Origin: a virus
IMG/VR virus record: IMGVR_UViG_3300025853_000227
Location: 1-40,152 of that record
Reading direction: 5' to 3' (one strand)
DNA length: 40,152 nt
Within the stretch, counting starts at the first letter, position 1. Each line of letters opens with the position of its first letter. This document shows positions 1 through 7,646 of this stretch, one piece after another. Below the pieces are notes generated by a model. It did no database searches. It was not told the origin of the DNA and saw nothing but the letters and a program-made list of their open reading frames with translations. The translations under genes and the position numbers were made by a program.

Positions 1-156
1 CCTAGCTTTGAAATAATTATGCCTGACAACAGGCGAATTGACTTGACAGAACAGGTCAAGAGTGCTAAGAGTGAGCAAGAATTGAAGCAAGCATTGAAAG
101 ATGCTATGCAAACACAAGATGTAGTAGGTACTACATCAAATACAGGAAAAAAGTAA
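1..156 (+). CDS. C-terminal end of an unidentified protein (5' end outside window)
   Basis: An open frame runs from the first base to a TAA at 154-156 and gives about 51 residues (begins PSFEIIMPDN, ends SNTGKK). It carries no stop and no clear start with a ribosome site, so it is read as the tail of a gene that begins to the left. The stop overlaps the next ATG by one base (TAATG), the same coupling used throughout this operon. The visible part is charged and probably helical (EQVKSAKSEQELKQALKDA). No family is recognised. Confidence 0.6.
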   Translation, partial: PSFEIIMPDNRRIDLTEQVKSAKSEQELKQALKDAMQTQDVVGTTSNTGKK

Positions 157-374
157 TGGATAAGCTAAAAGTAATAAGAGAATTAGATCACTTGTTAAAA
201 TTATGTCAAGGTAAAGTTGCCATCCTAGATGCATTAGATAGAGATACATCTACGTCTGATGCTTATGACATGCATGATCAGATAAACGGTATGTATGTTG
301 GTCTAAAAAAGGTACGTGAAACAAGCCAACGTGCTGAATTAGTTATACCAAAAACTACTATTGAGGAGAACTAA
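156..374 (+). CDS. Small phage protein, unknown function (72 aa)
   Basis: The protein is mostly helical and charged: MDKLKVIRELDHLLKLCQ, then a middle rich in Asp, and a basic stretch (GLKKVRETSQRAEL). It starts on the A of the upstream stop (TAATG), which indicates translational coupling. The next gene starts just after its stop, behind GAGGAG. There is no membrane segment, signal peptide or metal motif. No function can be assigned; small genes of this kind at the start of podovirus early operons are usually accessory. Confidence 0.6.
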   Translation: MDKLKVIRELDHLLKLCQGKVAILDALDRDTSTSDAYDMHDQINGMYVGLKKVRETSQRAELVIPKTTIEEN

Positions 375-375
375 C

Positions 376-615
376 ATGAGACTGTACAATCCAACAGGTC
401 GTAAGACACAGGCCCATATCGTAGTGATTAAGGATGTCAAGTATTATTTTAGCTATGAAACTTGCATAGCTGCACATGGTAAATTCAAAGGCAAGTATCG
501 TCGTATCCGAGTAGCTAATAGTTGGGGGCCTACTACTGGTAGGCACTTCAATGAGCTAGGTTGTAAAGACTTTGAAGTCTTAGAAGATAACATCTTTAAC
601 AAAATAATTAACTAA
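376..615 (+). CDS. Small phage protein resembling DUF8033 (79 aa)
   Basis: The ATG at 376 follows TTGAGGAGAACTAAC, a strong ribosome site, so it is preferred over upstream in-frame starts. The protein has a YYFSYETCIAAH segment followed by NSWGPTTGRHFNELG. I recall the pair 'aromatic-SYET ... SWGPTTGxHxN' from small marine phage proteins grouped as DUF8033. That link is from memory and not a search. The function of the family is unknown. The protein lies in the accessory block upstream of the replication genes. Confidence 0.6.
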   Translation: MRLYNPTGRKTQAHIVVIKDVKYYFSYETCIAAHGKFKGKYRRIRVANSWGPTTGRHFNELGCKDFEVLEDNIFNKIIN

Positions 616-627
616 GGAGAATACATT

Positions 628-930
628 ATGCAAACCGATTTAAAAGATAAGTGGATTGATGCTCTTGAGTATGAGTACGCCTTTAAAAAGGGTCAGGATT
701 CATTAGAGTGTGAAGGAAAGTTCTGTTGTTTAGGTGTATTGCAGATGCTTACACTTGGGCATACAGCTCCTATACACAGCACCTACGGAGAAGTAGAGGA
801 AGAGATGCCTACCTATGAATACTTAGATGAAGTAGGTCTAAGTAGAGATGATGCTATGACTCTAGCTTATTTAAATGATCAGTCAGAAGATTTTACAAAC
901 GTAATCAAACATATACAGGAGAATATATAA
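628..930 (+). CDS. Conserved phage protein with GKFCCLGVL motif (100 aa)
   Basis: The start follows AAGGAGAATACATT. The protein has an N-terminal 'DKWIDALEYEYAFKKGQDSL', a Cys pair in GKFCCLGVL, and a C-terminal 'GLSRDDAMTLAYLNDQSEDF'. This layout (K/W-helix, GKFCCLGVL, then 'GLS...LA.LND...F..I...I') recurs in many phage hypothetical proteins, where it is usually annotated only as hypothetical. The conserved Cys pair suggests a structural or metal role, but nothing more can be read. Its stop overlaps the following ATG by one base (TAATG). Confidence 0.65.
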   Translation: MQTDLKDKWIDALEYEYAFKKGQDSLECEGKFCCLGVLQMLTLGHTAPIHSTYGEVEEEMPTYEYLDEVGLSRDDAMTLAYLNDQSEDFTNVIKHIQENI

Positions 931-1799
931 TGCCATTAGATCAATCACCAGCAGAACTACTAGCTACACCAGATAATCTTAAGTTTGATATCATGACAGT
1001 TCCGGTATCAGACATACTTAAGGAAGGTATGGCTATTGGCAACAACAAGTATGCACTAGTAGATAACGTAGGTAATGTACTGAACCTGATGTCTAATAGG
1101 TACAACTACCTTATGCATGAGGAAGCAGAGAACGCACAGAATGAGGTGCTACTTAGTAGTGGTCTTAACTTAGATGGTATGACTATTAATCGTGAGTACA
1201 CCTCTAACGGAGCACGACTTAAGCGTTACATCACCTTACCTAATGAAGTAATACAACCAGTGGTTGGTGATGTTATGCAGTTTGGTATTGAGTTATTTAA
1301 TAGCTATGACAGTAGCTATCCCTTTGAGCAGACTACTAAAGCATTCCGTTTGTGGTGTCTCAATGGCTGTACTACACCATTGCATACATACAACACACGC
1401 CGTAAGCACACGACTAACATCTCTATTGAGGGAGAGGGAGCCAAGCTTGCATTAGGAGTAGAAGCTTTCTATGATAGTGAAGGTAAGTATCAGGCATGGA
1501 GTAAGCAAAGGTTACTAACATCACAGGTAGAGCGTTTGTTTAAAGCTACCATTGTAAAGAAAGAAGGCGGTAAGTTCCCTTACACTGTCAAGACTTTTGA
1601 TGAGCTGATGCAAGAGTGGCAACGTACTTCCATTACTATGGGGCTTAACGTATGGACAGCCTACAATGTAGCTACCGCTTGGGCTAGTCATATACGTAGT
1701 GATAGTGGTAGCTTTGCTGAGAACACTCGTAGACAACGTCATGCTAAGGTAGCACAGATGCTAACACATGACCTATGGAAAGAGATGGAGGAAGGATGA
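930..1799 (+). CDS. DUF932 family protein (289 aa)
   Basis: The length and pattern fit the DUF932 phage/plasmid protein family. An N-terminal segment handles a 'VDNVGNVLNLMSNRYNYL' motif, a central strand-rich region includes 'NGARLKRYITLP', and an 'AFRLWCLNGCTTPL' motif precedes the basic HTYNTRRKHT. The C-terminal half is helical (LNVWTAYNVATAWASH). DUF932 proteins are common in phages and plasmids and are often annotated as phage/plasmid-like proteins; their biochemical role is not established. The gene starts on the previous stop (TAATG) and ends in TGATG with the next, so it belongs to the same transcript. Confidence 0.75.
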   Translation: MPLDQSPAELLATPDNLKFDIMTVPVSDILKEGMAIGNNKYALVDNVGNVLNLMSNRYNYLMHEEAENAQNEVLLSSGLNLDGMTINREYTSNGARLKRYITLPNEVIQPVVGDVMQFGIELFNSYDSSYPFEQTTKAFRLWCLNGCTTPLHTYNTRRKHTTNISIEGEGAKLALGVEAFYDSEGKYQAWSKQRLLTSQVERLFKATIVKKEGGKFPYTVKTFDELMQEWQRTSITMGLNVWTAYNVATAWASHIRSDSGSFAENTRRQRHAKVAQMLTHDLWKEMEEG

Positions 1800-1966
1800 T
1801 GGCAAGGATGTCAGACATCGACATCGACACTCGTACTATCTTAGAGTATGAAGCAGAACAACTTAGTCTTGACACAAACGATAAGCTAGAGTATATTAGT
1901 AATAGGTATACATACTTATCAAACATATTAATAAAGGAGAAGAGCAGTGAGATGTCACATATGTAA
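1799..1966 (+). CDS. Small acidic protein, unknown (55 aa)
   Basis: Two adjacent in-frame ATGs lie at 1796 and 1799. The second has better spacing from GGAGG and sits in a TGATG overlap with the DUF932 gene, so it is used here. The product is short and helical (DTRTILEYEAEQLSLDTN) and ends in KEKSSEMSHM. The stop overlaps the GTG start of the zinc-ribbon gene. There is no recognisable domain. Confidence 0.5.
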   Translation: MARMSDIDIDTRTILEYEAEQLSLDTNDKLEYISNRYTYLSNILIKEKSSEMSHM

Positions 1967-2150
1967 CAGATTACTAGAGCCAACTCAAGTGCGGCAAGAC
2001 AAGCATGGTGAATGGATGCCGTGTCACGCTTGTGTCACAGCGAGTTGGATTGATCCAAGTGAGAACAATGTCACAGGGTTAGATGATGAGGACGTAGAGT
2101 TCTTTATCAGTGACGCAGATGCAGTGGGGTTACACAACAATGAATCGTGA
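1947..2150 (+). CDS. Small zinc-ribbon protein (67 aa)
   Basis: The start is GTG at 1947 behind AAAGGAGAAGAGCA. Two CxxC knuckles are visible, CHIC at residues 3-6 and CHAC about 20 residues further on. Four cysteines so spaced would hold one zinc. The rest is strongly acidic (GLDDEDVEFFISDADAV). Its 3' end overlaps the helicase-primase start by 11 bases. Such small zinc proteins next to a primase could aid DNA binding, but that is only context. No specific family is recognised. Confidence 0.6.
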   Translation: MRCHICNRLLEPTQVRQDKHGEWMPCHACVTASWIDPSENNVTGLDDEDVEFFISDADAVGLHNNES

Positions 2151-3768
2151 TGACTTTCCTACCTCAACTGAAGTAAGTAGAGGTGGATGTAATAAGTGTG
2201 ACAGTACTGATGGCAACATCTTGTATGATGATGGACATCAGTGGTGTTACGTTTGTGAAACGTATACACATGGTAACAAGAAAGGAAGTACACATATGAA
2301 TGTAGTATCAATACAAGACAAGACTTTACCTGACTTAACTGACACTAAGGTAGGGCCACTGAAGGACAGGAACATTGTAGCAGATACTATCAAACACTTT
2401 AAGGTACGCCTTAAACTTAAGGATGGTATTGTCGTAGAACATTACTACCCCTATACAAACACTGATGGTGACATCATTGCGTATAAGAAACGTACTGTAG
2501 CTAACAAGGGCTTCAGTGCAGTAGGTGACATACGTAAGGGTATCTTATTCGGTCAGTCATTGTTTACTAAGGGTGGTAAGTACATCACTGTATGTGAGGG
2601 TGAGATAGATACGATGTCAGCCTTCCAGATGCAAGGTAGTAAGTATGCATGTGTTGGTGTCAAGTCTAGTAGTGATGCATACAAGCAATGTAAGAGAGAG
2701 TACGAGTACCTTGATAGCTACGACAACATCATTGTGTGTATGGATAACGATGAGGCAGGAAAGAAAGCGGCTAACATGGTAGCCTCTCTGTTTCCTAAGA
2801 AAGCTAAGATCGTTAAGCTTAAGCTCAATGATATAGGTGAGTACCTTGAACGTAGTAAGGAGTCAGAGTTTACTCATGCATGGTGGCAAGCAGAGAAGTA
2901 TCGTGCTACTGACATCATCAGTGGTCATGAAGCTGCTTACGCTATCAGTAAACAACCACGGGCAGAGGCAGCTTTCCACTACCCTTGGGAAGGACTCAAC
3001 AACAAGACGTATGGTATGCGGTGTGGTGAGATGACTACCCTGATAGCTGGTAGTGGTAGTGGTAAGACATCAGTGTCACGTGAGATAGCTTACCAAGTAC
3101 TCAAGCATAATGTTGAGGCACCTATCGGTCTACTCTATCTAGAAGAGACAGCATGGGAGACAACACGTGGGCTTATTAGTCTTGATTTGTCTAAGCCTAT
3201 CCATCTACCTGACTGCCATTACACAGAGGAAGAACATGAAAATGGTAGTAAAAATACATGGGGTACTGAGCGTGTTCACTCACTCAACGATAGCTGGGAG
3301 AACAATAGCATTGACTTCATAGCTGATAAGATCAGTTACTTTGCTAAGGGTTTAGATTGTAAGCTAGTTATCCTTGATCACATATCGTTTATGGTAAGTG
3401 ACAATGACAGTAACGATGAAAGGCGGTCACTAGATGCTATCGCACATAAGCTTAAGGCTCTCACGGTGGAGCTTGACATCCACTTACTCATCATCGCTCA
3501 CACCAAGCGAGTGTCGGGCAAGCCTCTTGAAGAGGGTGGCACCATTAGTCTGTCAGACATACGAGGAACAGCTGGTATCGGACAGCTATCCAACATTGTC
3601 ATGGGTATCGAACGGAACGGACAGTCTGATGATCCCATCGAAGCCAACACTACGACTATCCGTGTAGTAAAGAACAGGTTCTGTGGTAGGACAGGCATAG
3701 CAACACGCTTGTTTTACGATGAGCATACAGGACGTATGACTGAGGTAGAGGAGACAGAAGATGAGTAA
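2140..3768 (+). CDS. T7 gp4-like bifunctional primase-helicase (542 aa)
   Basis: This enzyme makes RNA primers and unwinds the replication fork as a hexamer. The N-terminus has a four-Cys zinc motif (CNKC at residues 17-20, CYVC at 36-39). A TOPRIM primase core follows with CEGEIDTMSA near residue 150 and VCMDNDEAGKKAA. The C-terminal RecA-type helicase has a Walker A loop (GSGSGKTS, about residue 303), a Walker B-like strand LVILDHISF, and the DnaB-type SDIRGTAGIGQLSN motif. The length is close to T7 gp4 (566). ATG 2140 gives the zinc motif its usual N-terminal position; an in-frame GTG at 2110 is an alternative start. It overlaps the zinc-ribbon gene upstream and a small basic gene downstream. 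Confidence 0.93.
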   Translation: MNRDDFPTSTEVSRGGCNKCDSTDGNILYDDGHQWCYVCETYTHGNKKGSTHMNVVSIQDKTLPDLTDTKVGPLKDRNIVADTIKHFKVRLKLKDGIVVEHYYPYTNTDGDIIAYKKRTVANKGFSAVGDIRKGILFGQSLFTKGGKYITVCEGEIDTMSAFQMQGSKYACVGVKSSSDAYKQCKREYEYLDSYDNIIVCMDNDEAGKKAANMVASLFPKKAKIVKLKLNDIGEYLERSKESEFTHAWWQAEKYRATDIISGHEAAYAISKQPRAEAAFHYPWEGLNNKTYGMRCGEMTTLIAGSGSGKTSVSREIAYQVLKHNVEAPIGLLYLEETAWETTRGLISLDLSKPIHLPDCHYTEEEHENGSKNTWGTERVHSLNDSWENNSIDFIADKISYFAKGLDCKLVILDHISFMVSDNDSNDERRSLDAIAHKLKALTVELDIHLLIIAHTKRVSGKPLEEGGTISLSDIRGTAGIGQLSNIVMGIERNGQSDDPIEANTTTIRVVKNRFCGRTGIATRLFYDEHTGRMTEVEETEDE

Positions 3769-3916
3769 AACAACTAAGTGGCGTAAGAAAGGTAAAAAAC
3801 GTACTATCAAAGTGCTTGCTCAGTTAAACAGCAACAACATAACTATAATAGGTAAACAACCTAAGGATACAAAGGGGGTAGTTAAGTGGTTAAACGAACA
3901 GTTGTCTGTGACATAG
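3761..3916 (+). CDS. Small basic protein bridging helicase and polymerase genes (51 aa)
   Basis: The frame starts at ATG 3761 behind GTAGAGGAGACAGAAG, overlaps the helicase stop (ATGAGTAA), and ends inside the polymerase gene at a TAG at 3914-3916. The N-terminus is very basic (SKTTKWRKKGKKRTIK); the rest reads as strand-helix (LNSNNITIIGK, then GVVKWLNEQL). The good ribosome site and coupling argue that it is real. The position between the two main replisome genes suggests a replication-related DNA-binding peptide, which is inference only. Confidence 0.55.
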   Translation: MSKTTKWRKKGKKRTIKVLAQLNSNNITIIGKQPKDTKGVVKWLNEQLSVT

Positions 3917-5754
3917 AAGCAGATGGTTTACTGTTCAATGCGACACGTATCTGGTGCATAGCTGCTAAGGATTACAATACAGGTGAGACATTCTTCTGGT
4001 CACCTGATGAGTTGGATGACTTCGCAGTCTTTGCAGATACAGTTGACCGTTGGATAGGTCACAACTTTATAGCTTACGATCTACGTATGCTTAAGAAGTT
4101 CTTAGGTATTAAGATCGGAGCACTACGTGTGACTGACACACTGTTAGTCTCTCGTTTACAGAAGCAAGGTAGGAAGGGCGGTCATAGCCTTGCTAACTGG
4201 GGTAAGATACTAGGGCATGGCAAGCCTGAGCATGATGACTGGTCACAGTACAGTGATGCTATGCGTCACCGTTGTCAGCAGGATGTTGAGCTTAACTATA
4301 AGGTTGCCTGTTATTTAAAGTCAGAGGGCGCACAGTTCGGAAGCGTAGAAGCAAGCAAGATAGAACATCTTAGCCAACACATTCTAGAAAATCAGAGGGA
4401 GTACGGCTTTGCTCTTGATGTACAGAAAGCTCATGAGTTGTTCGCCCTATTCAATAACAAGTCTAACAAGCTAGAGTTAGAGATACTTAGTAAGTTCCCA
4501 GCTATCCCTATCAGTAAGGGTGTAGTCACACCACGGTACAAGAGAGATGGTACGCTATCTGTCGTAGGTCTTAAGTTCTTAGGTGAGGATGTATGGTCTA
4601 ATGTTGGTGGTGAGTTCACACGTATTGATTGGCAAGAGTTCAACCTTAGTTCTACTAAGCAGAAAGTTGGTAGGCTCAGTAAGTGGTGGTCACCTACTGT
4701 ACGTACAACAGGATACCGCCGCCTTAACGACAAGCTCAGAGGTTGGGGTGACAGTAAGAAGATTACTCAAGAAGAGTTCGATGACAAGCAACAGTACATG
4801 TGGAAGTTATGTGAAGAGAACTTTGACACGCTCCCTGCACATGCTCCACAAGAGCTGAGGTTGCTCGGTGAGTACGCAATGTTAACTGCTAGGTATAAGG
4901 AGATAGAAGGATGGTTCAATGCTCTCGGTGATGACGATAGGGTTCATGGTAGTGTGGCCTCTGTTGGTTCTATTACTCATCGTATGTCTCACAACTCTCC
5001 TAATACTGCTAACATACCGGGGAGTGACTCACCTTACGGTAATGAATGCCGCGCTTGTTATACTGTTGACAACCCTGACACTCATGTTCTTCTTGGATGT
5101 GATGCTTCAGGTATTCAGTTACGTATACTAGCACACTACATGAATGATGCAGACTACACTCATGAGGTTGTCAATGGTGACATACATGAGAAGAACTTAG
5201 ATGCAATGGGTATTGACAAAGGAGAATACGATGCAGAACACAGACAACACAGCAGACGATCAGTTGCAAAGACTTTTATCTATGCGTGGCTACTCGGTGC
5301 TGGTGATGAAAAGGTTGGGCTTATTACAGGCGGAACTGCAACAGATGGACGTAGAGTTAAACAGACTTTCCTTGATAGCCTCCCAGCTCTTGCTAACCTT
5401 AAAGAGCAAGCAGCAGAGTCAGCTAGAACTGGAAGACTGGTTGGACTTGACAAAAGATACATAGAGATTAAGTCAGCACACTTCGCCCTGTCTTGTTACT
5501 TACAGGGAGCTGAGTCATGTATCATGAAGTACGCTATGATACTATGGCACCACTGGGTACAACAACGTAAGCTAGATGCTCGACAGGTAGCAGTAGTTCA
5601 CGATGAGTTCCAAGTGGAGGTACTAAAGGAACACGCCATAGAAGTTGGCGAGTTGATTAAGCAGTCTATTATTCAGGCAGGGATACACTTCAAACTGAAC
5701 TGTCCCTTGGATGCTGAGTACACGACTGGAAATAATTGGGCAGAGACACATTAG
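3886..5754 (+). CDS. Family A DNA polymerase with 3'-5' exonuclease (T7 gp5-like, 622 aa)
   Basis: This is the replicative DNA polymerase. The N-terminal proofreading domain has DIEADG (D9, E11), GHNFIAYD and DTLLVSRL. Polymerase motif A is LLGCDASGIQLRIL (D406). Motif B is RRSVAKTFIYAWLLGAG (K462), and motif C is VVHDEF (D573). The residue matching E. coli Pol I position 762 is Tyr466 (KTFIY), as in T7 Y526. The start is GTG 3886 behind AAAGGGGGTAG, which places the exonuclease motif at the very N-terminus as in T7. At 622 residues it is shorter than T7 gp5 (704). No thioredoxin gene is seen nearby, so a host processivity factor, if any, is unknown. Confidence 0.95.
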   Translation: MVKRTVVCDIEADGLLFNATRIWCIAAKDYNTGETFFWSPDELDDFAVFADTVDRWIGHNFIAYDLRMLKKFLGIKIGALRVTDTLLVSRLQKQGRKGGHSLANWGKILGHGKPEHDDWSQYSDAMRHRCQQDVELNYKVACYLKSEGAQFGSVEASKIEHLSQHILENQREYGFALDVQKAHELFALFNNKSNKLELEILSKFPAIPISKGVVTPRYKRDGTLSVVGLKFLGEDVWSNVGGEFTRIDWQEFNLSSTKQKVGRLSKWWSPTVRTTGYRRLNDKLRGWGDSKKITQEEFDDKQQYMWKLCEENFDTLPAHAPQELRLLGEYAMLTARYKEIEGWFNALGDDDRVHGSVASVGSITHRMSHNSPNTANIPGSDSPYGNECRACYTVDNPDTHVLLGCDASGIQLRILAHYMNDADYTHEVVNGDIHEKNLDAMGIDKGEYDAEHRQHSRRSVAKTFIYAWLLGAGDEKVGLITGGTATDGRRVKQTFLDSLPALANLKEQAAESARTGRLVGLDKRYIEIKSAHFALSCYLQGAESCIMKYAMILWHHWVQQRKLDARQVAVVHDEFQVEVLKEHAIEVGELIKQSIIQAGIHFKLNCPLDAEYTTGNNWAETH

Positions 5755-5757
5755 TTG

Positions 5758-5786
5758 TTGACAGTCTAATACTACTGAGTTATACT
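5758..5786 (+). promoter_or_regulatory. Consensus sigma70-type promoter upstream of SSB gene
   Basis: TTGACA at 5758-5763 is a perfect -35 box. A 17-base spacer separates it from TATACT at 5781-5786 (one mismatch to TATAAT). It begins just after the polymerase stop and 36 bases before the SSB ATG. Host RNA polymerase would be expected to use it, giving the SSB and exonuclease block its own boost. Confidence 0.8.
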
Positions 5787-5822
5787 AATACTATAAACAC
5801 TTTAAATAAAGGAAGAAACACT

Positions 5823-6299
5823 ATGGCTATTACATTTAATGCAACTCTTTACTGGAACTGCTTATCTAACGTAAACGATCTGTCTGGTAAGTACCAAGCA
5901 GACTTAGGTAACCTATCAGAGAAAGCTTCCAAGGCTCTAACACAGCTAGGTGTTACAGTTAAGACTGATGCACATGCAAACAAAGACTACGCTAACAAGG
6001 AAAAGTTTATCGTTGGTAAGTCTAAGTTCCCTATCAAAGTATCTTTTGACAGTGGTGTAGACCCTGTAGAGATACCAGCAATAGGTAACGGTAGTAGAGT
6101 ACAAGCTACCATCCAACCTTACAACCATCAGAACGTGGCTAAGTACGGTATGGGTGTAGGACTTAATAAGATTGTTGTTACTGAGGTAACCACCTACTCT
6201 AAAGACGATGATGATGGTGGTGGAAACATCGACGGTGACGATGAGGATACCTCAGCAAGCAATGCACCCTTTGATATGGATGAGTTTGTAGACGAGTAA
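5823..6299 (+). CDS. Single-stranded DNA-binding protein, phage type (158 aa)
   Basis: The protein begins MAITFNATLYWNCL after AAAGGAAGAAACACT. An upstream in-frame start at 5736 is rejected because it overlaps the promoter and lacks a ribosome site. A strand-rich body includes KEKFIVGKSKFPIKV and a 'VQATIQPYNHQN' segment, consistent with an OB-fold. The C-terminus is a long acidic tail (DDDDGGG...GDDEDTS...DMDEFVDE), the hallmark by which SSBs and T7 gp2.5 recruit partners. It sits between the polymerase and exonuclease genes. Assignment as SSB rests on this tail, size and context, because the fold cannot be proven by eye. Confidence 0.75.
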   Translation: MAITFNATLYWNCLSNVNDLSGKYQADLGNLSEKASKALTQLGVTVKTDAHANKDYANKEKFIVGKSKFPIKVSFDSGVDPVEIPAIGNGSRVQATIQPYNHQNVAKYGMGVGLNKIVVTEVTTYSKDDDDGGGNIDGDDEDTSASNAPFDMDEFVDE

Positions 6300-6315
6300 G
6301 TAATTGTTAACTGGG

Positions 6316-6376
6316 CCAAGGTAGTAACGGACCACGTAATTGTCCTTGGGTGTAGCGAAGAGGTGGTAGTGCTACA
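6316..6376 (+). other. Structured leader or attenuator between SSB and exonuclease genes
   Basis: The 101-base gap between genes (6300-6400) holds two back-to-back inverted repeats. CCAAGG (6316-6321) pairs with CCTTGG (6344-6349), and TGTAGC (6351-6356) pairs with GCTACA (6371-6376). A T-rich stretch (TACTTTATTG) follows the second. The runs of T are too short for a textbook terminator, so partial attenuation, an RNA processing site or an mRNA-stabilising structure are all possible. No known riboswitch consensus was recognised. Confidence 0.4.
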
Positions 6377-6400
6377 TACTTTATTGAAAGGTAACATAAG

Positions 6401-7249
6401 ATGAGTAAGTCTATAGACACTGTAGTTAAGGACATCTATGAAGTTATGGATAAGGGTGTAGTTCCTAACCCTGATACTCTTGACTCTTTCTTATGGGACA
6501 TGCGGGACGCTATACTTAAACAGTTGAGTCCTTCTAATCGTAATCGTGATAACTATTTACGTATGTCTAACATAGGTAAAGGTGACAGACAAGTATGGTA
6601 TGATGTTAATGGTAACGATACACAAGAGAAGTTAACACCTGACACACGACTCAAGTTTCTATTTGGTGACATCATAGAAGCTTTATTAATCTACCTTGTT
6701 AAGGAGGCAGGGCATGAGGTTACACTTGAACAAGCTGAAGTACAGATTGGAGGTATTAAAGGTCACATTGATTGTAAGATCGATGGTGCTATGGTTGACA
6801 TTAAGAGTGCGTCTGCATTTAGCTTTAAGAAATTTAAAGAAGGAACTCTTAAAGACAATGATGCCTTCGGGTACATGGCCCAGATTAGTGCGTATGCACA
6901 TGCGGAGAACAGTGAAGAAGCTGGCTTCCTTGTCATGGATAAAGTCTTAGGTAAGCTGTGCTATATGCCAGTACTTAAGGAAGATCGTATTGATCCTGTT
7001 GAACGTATCAATCACATGAAGAAAGCAGTAGCTAAAGATACACCACCTCCACGTTGCCACAAGGCTGTGCCTGAGGGTAAGTCAGGTAACATGAAGCTTG
7101 GTGTTAACTGTTCCTATTGCCCACACAAGGTTACGTGTTGGGATGACGCTAACAATGGTGACGGTTTGCGTTTGTTCTTGTACAGTAATGGACCAATGTG
7201 GTTAACTGAGGTACAGAAAGAACCTAAGGTACAGGAGATAATAGAGTAA
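6401..7249 (+). CDS. Cas4/RecB-like PD-(D/E)XK exonuclease (282 aa)
   Basis: A nuclease core is visible: FGDIIEALL, GHIDCKIDG with the motif II Asp, then the motif III VDIKSAS (D-x-K, about residues 132-134), and a QISAYAHA helix like the QxxxY motif of RecB/Cas4 nucleases. Three C-terminal cysteines (CSYCPHKVTC, spaced C-x2-C-x5-C), with another upstream in PRCHKA, look like the iron-sulphur patch of Cas4-type enzymes, although the full cluster is not certain. T7 fills this role with gp6; marine T7-like phages commonly have this type instead. It likely degrades host DNA or processes replication ends. It is followed by endonuclease I after one base. Confidence 0.8.
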   Translation: MSKSIDTVVKDIYEVMDKGVVPNPDTLDSFLWDMRDAILKQLSPSNRNRDNYLRMSNIGKGDRQVWYDVNGNDTQEKLTPDTRLKFLFGDIIEALLIYLVKEAGHEVTLEQAEVQIGGIKGHIDCKIDGAMVDIKSASAFSFKKFKEGTLKDNDAFGYMAQISAYAHAENSEEAGFLVMDKVLGKLCYMPVLKEDRIDPVERINHMKKAVAKDTPPPRCHKAVPEGKSGNMKLGVNCSYCPHKVTCWDDANNGDGLRLFLYSNGPMWLTEVQKEPKVQEIIE

Positions 7250-7250
7250 C

Positions 7251-7646
7251 ATGGCTAAATGGACAGGACGTAGAAGGGCTATAGGTACGTATCGTAGTGG
7301 CTTAGAAAAGAAAGTAGCTGAGTACCTAACTCAACTTAAAGTAGCTTTTAAGTATGAGAGTGTAAAGATTAAGTATACCAAACCTGAGTCGTACCATACG
7401 TACACACCTGACTTCGTGCTGCCCAATGGTATTATCATTGAGACTAAAGGTATCTTTGATAGTGAAGATCGTAAGAAGCATATACTAGTAAGAGAGCAAC
7501 AGCCTCACTACGATATACGTTTCGTCTTCACTAACTCTAAGACTAAATTGTATAAGGGAAGTAAGACTAGGTACGCTGACTGGTGTACTAATCATGGCTT
7601 CCAGTATGCAGATAAACTGATCCCGAAAGGATGGATAGATGAGTAA
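7251..7646 (+). CDS. T7 endonuclease I-like Holliday junction resolvase (131 aa)
   Basis: The catalytic residues of T7 gp3 (E20, D55, E65, K67) are matched almost position for position: E19 in YRSGLEKK, D54 in YTPDFVLP, and E64 and K66 in IIETKG. The length (131) is close to T7 gp3 (149). The enzyme cuts branched DNA, resolving replication and recombination intermediates before packaging, and helps break down host DNA together with the exonuclease next to it. The stop overlaps the metallophosphoesterase start by 8 bases. Confidence 0.93.
   Translation: MAKWTGRRRAIGTYRSGLEKKVAEYLTQLKVAFKYESVKIKYTKPESYHTYTPDFVLPNGIIIETKGIFDSEDRKKHILVREQQPHYDIRFVFTNSKTKLYKGSKTRYADWCTNHGFQYADKLIPKGWIDE

Noticed and set aside
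4431-4733. 100-aa minus-strand frame inside the polymerase gene
   Set aside because: It is the shadow of a conserved polymerase coding region, with no ribosome site or recognisable protein.
5211-5240. TTGACA within the polymerase gene as a promoter
   Set aside because: No -10-like hexamer lies at 16-18 bases; it is within conserved coding sequence.
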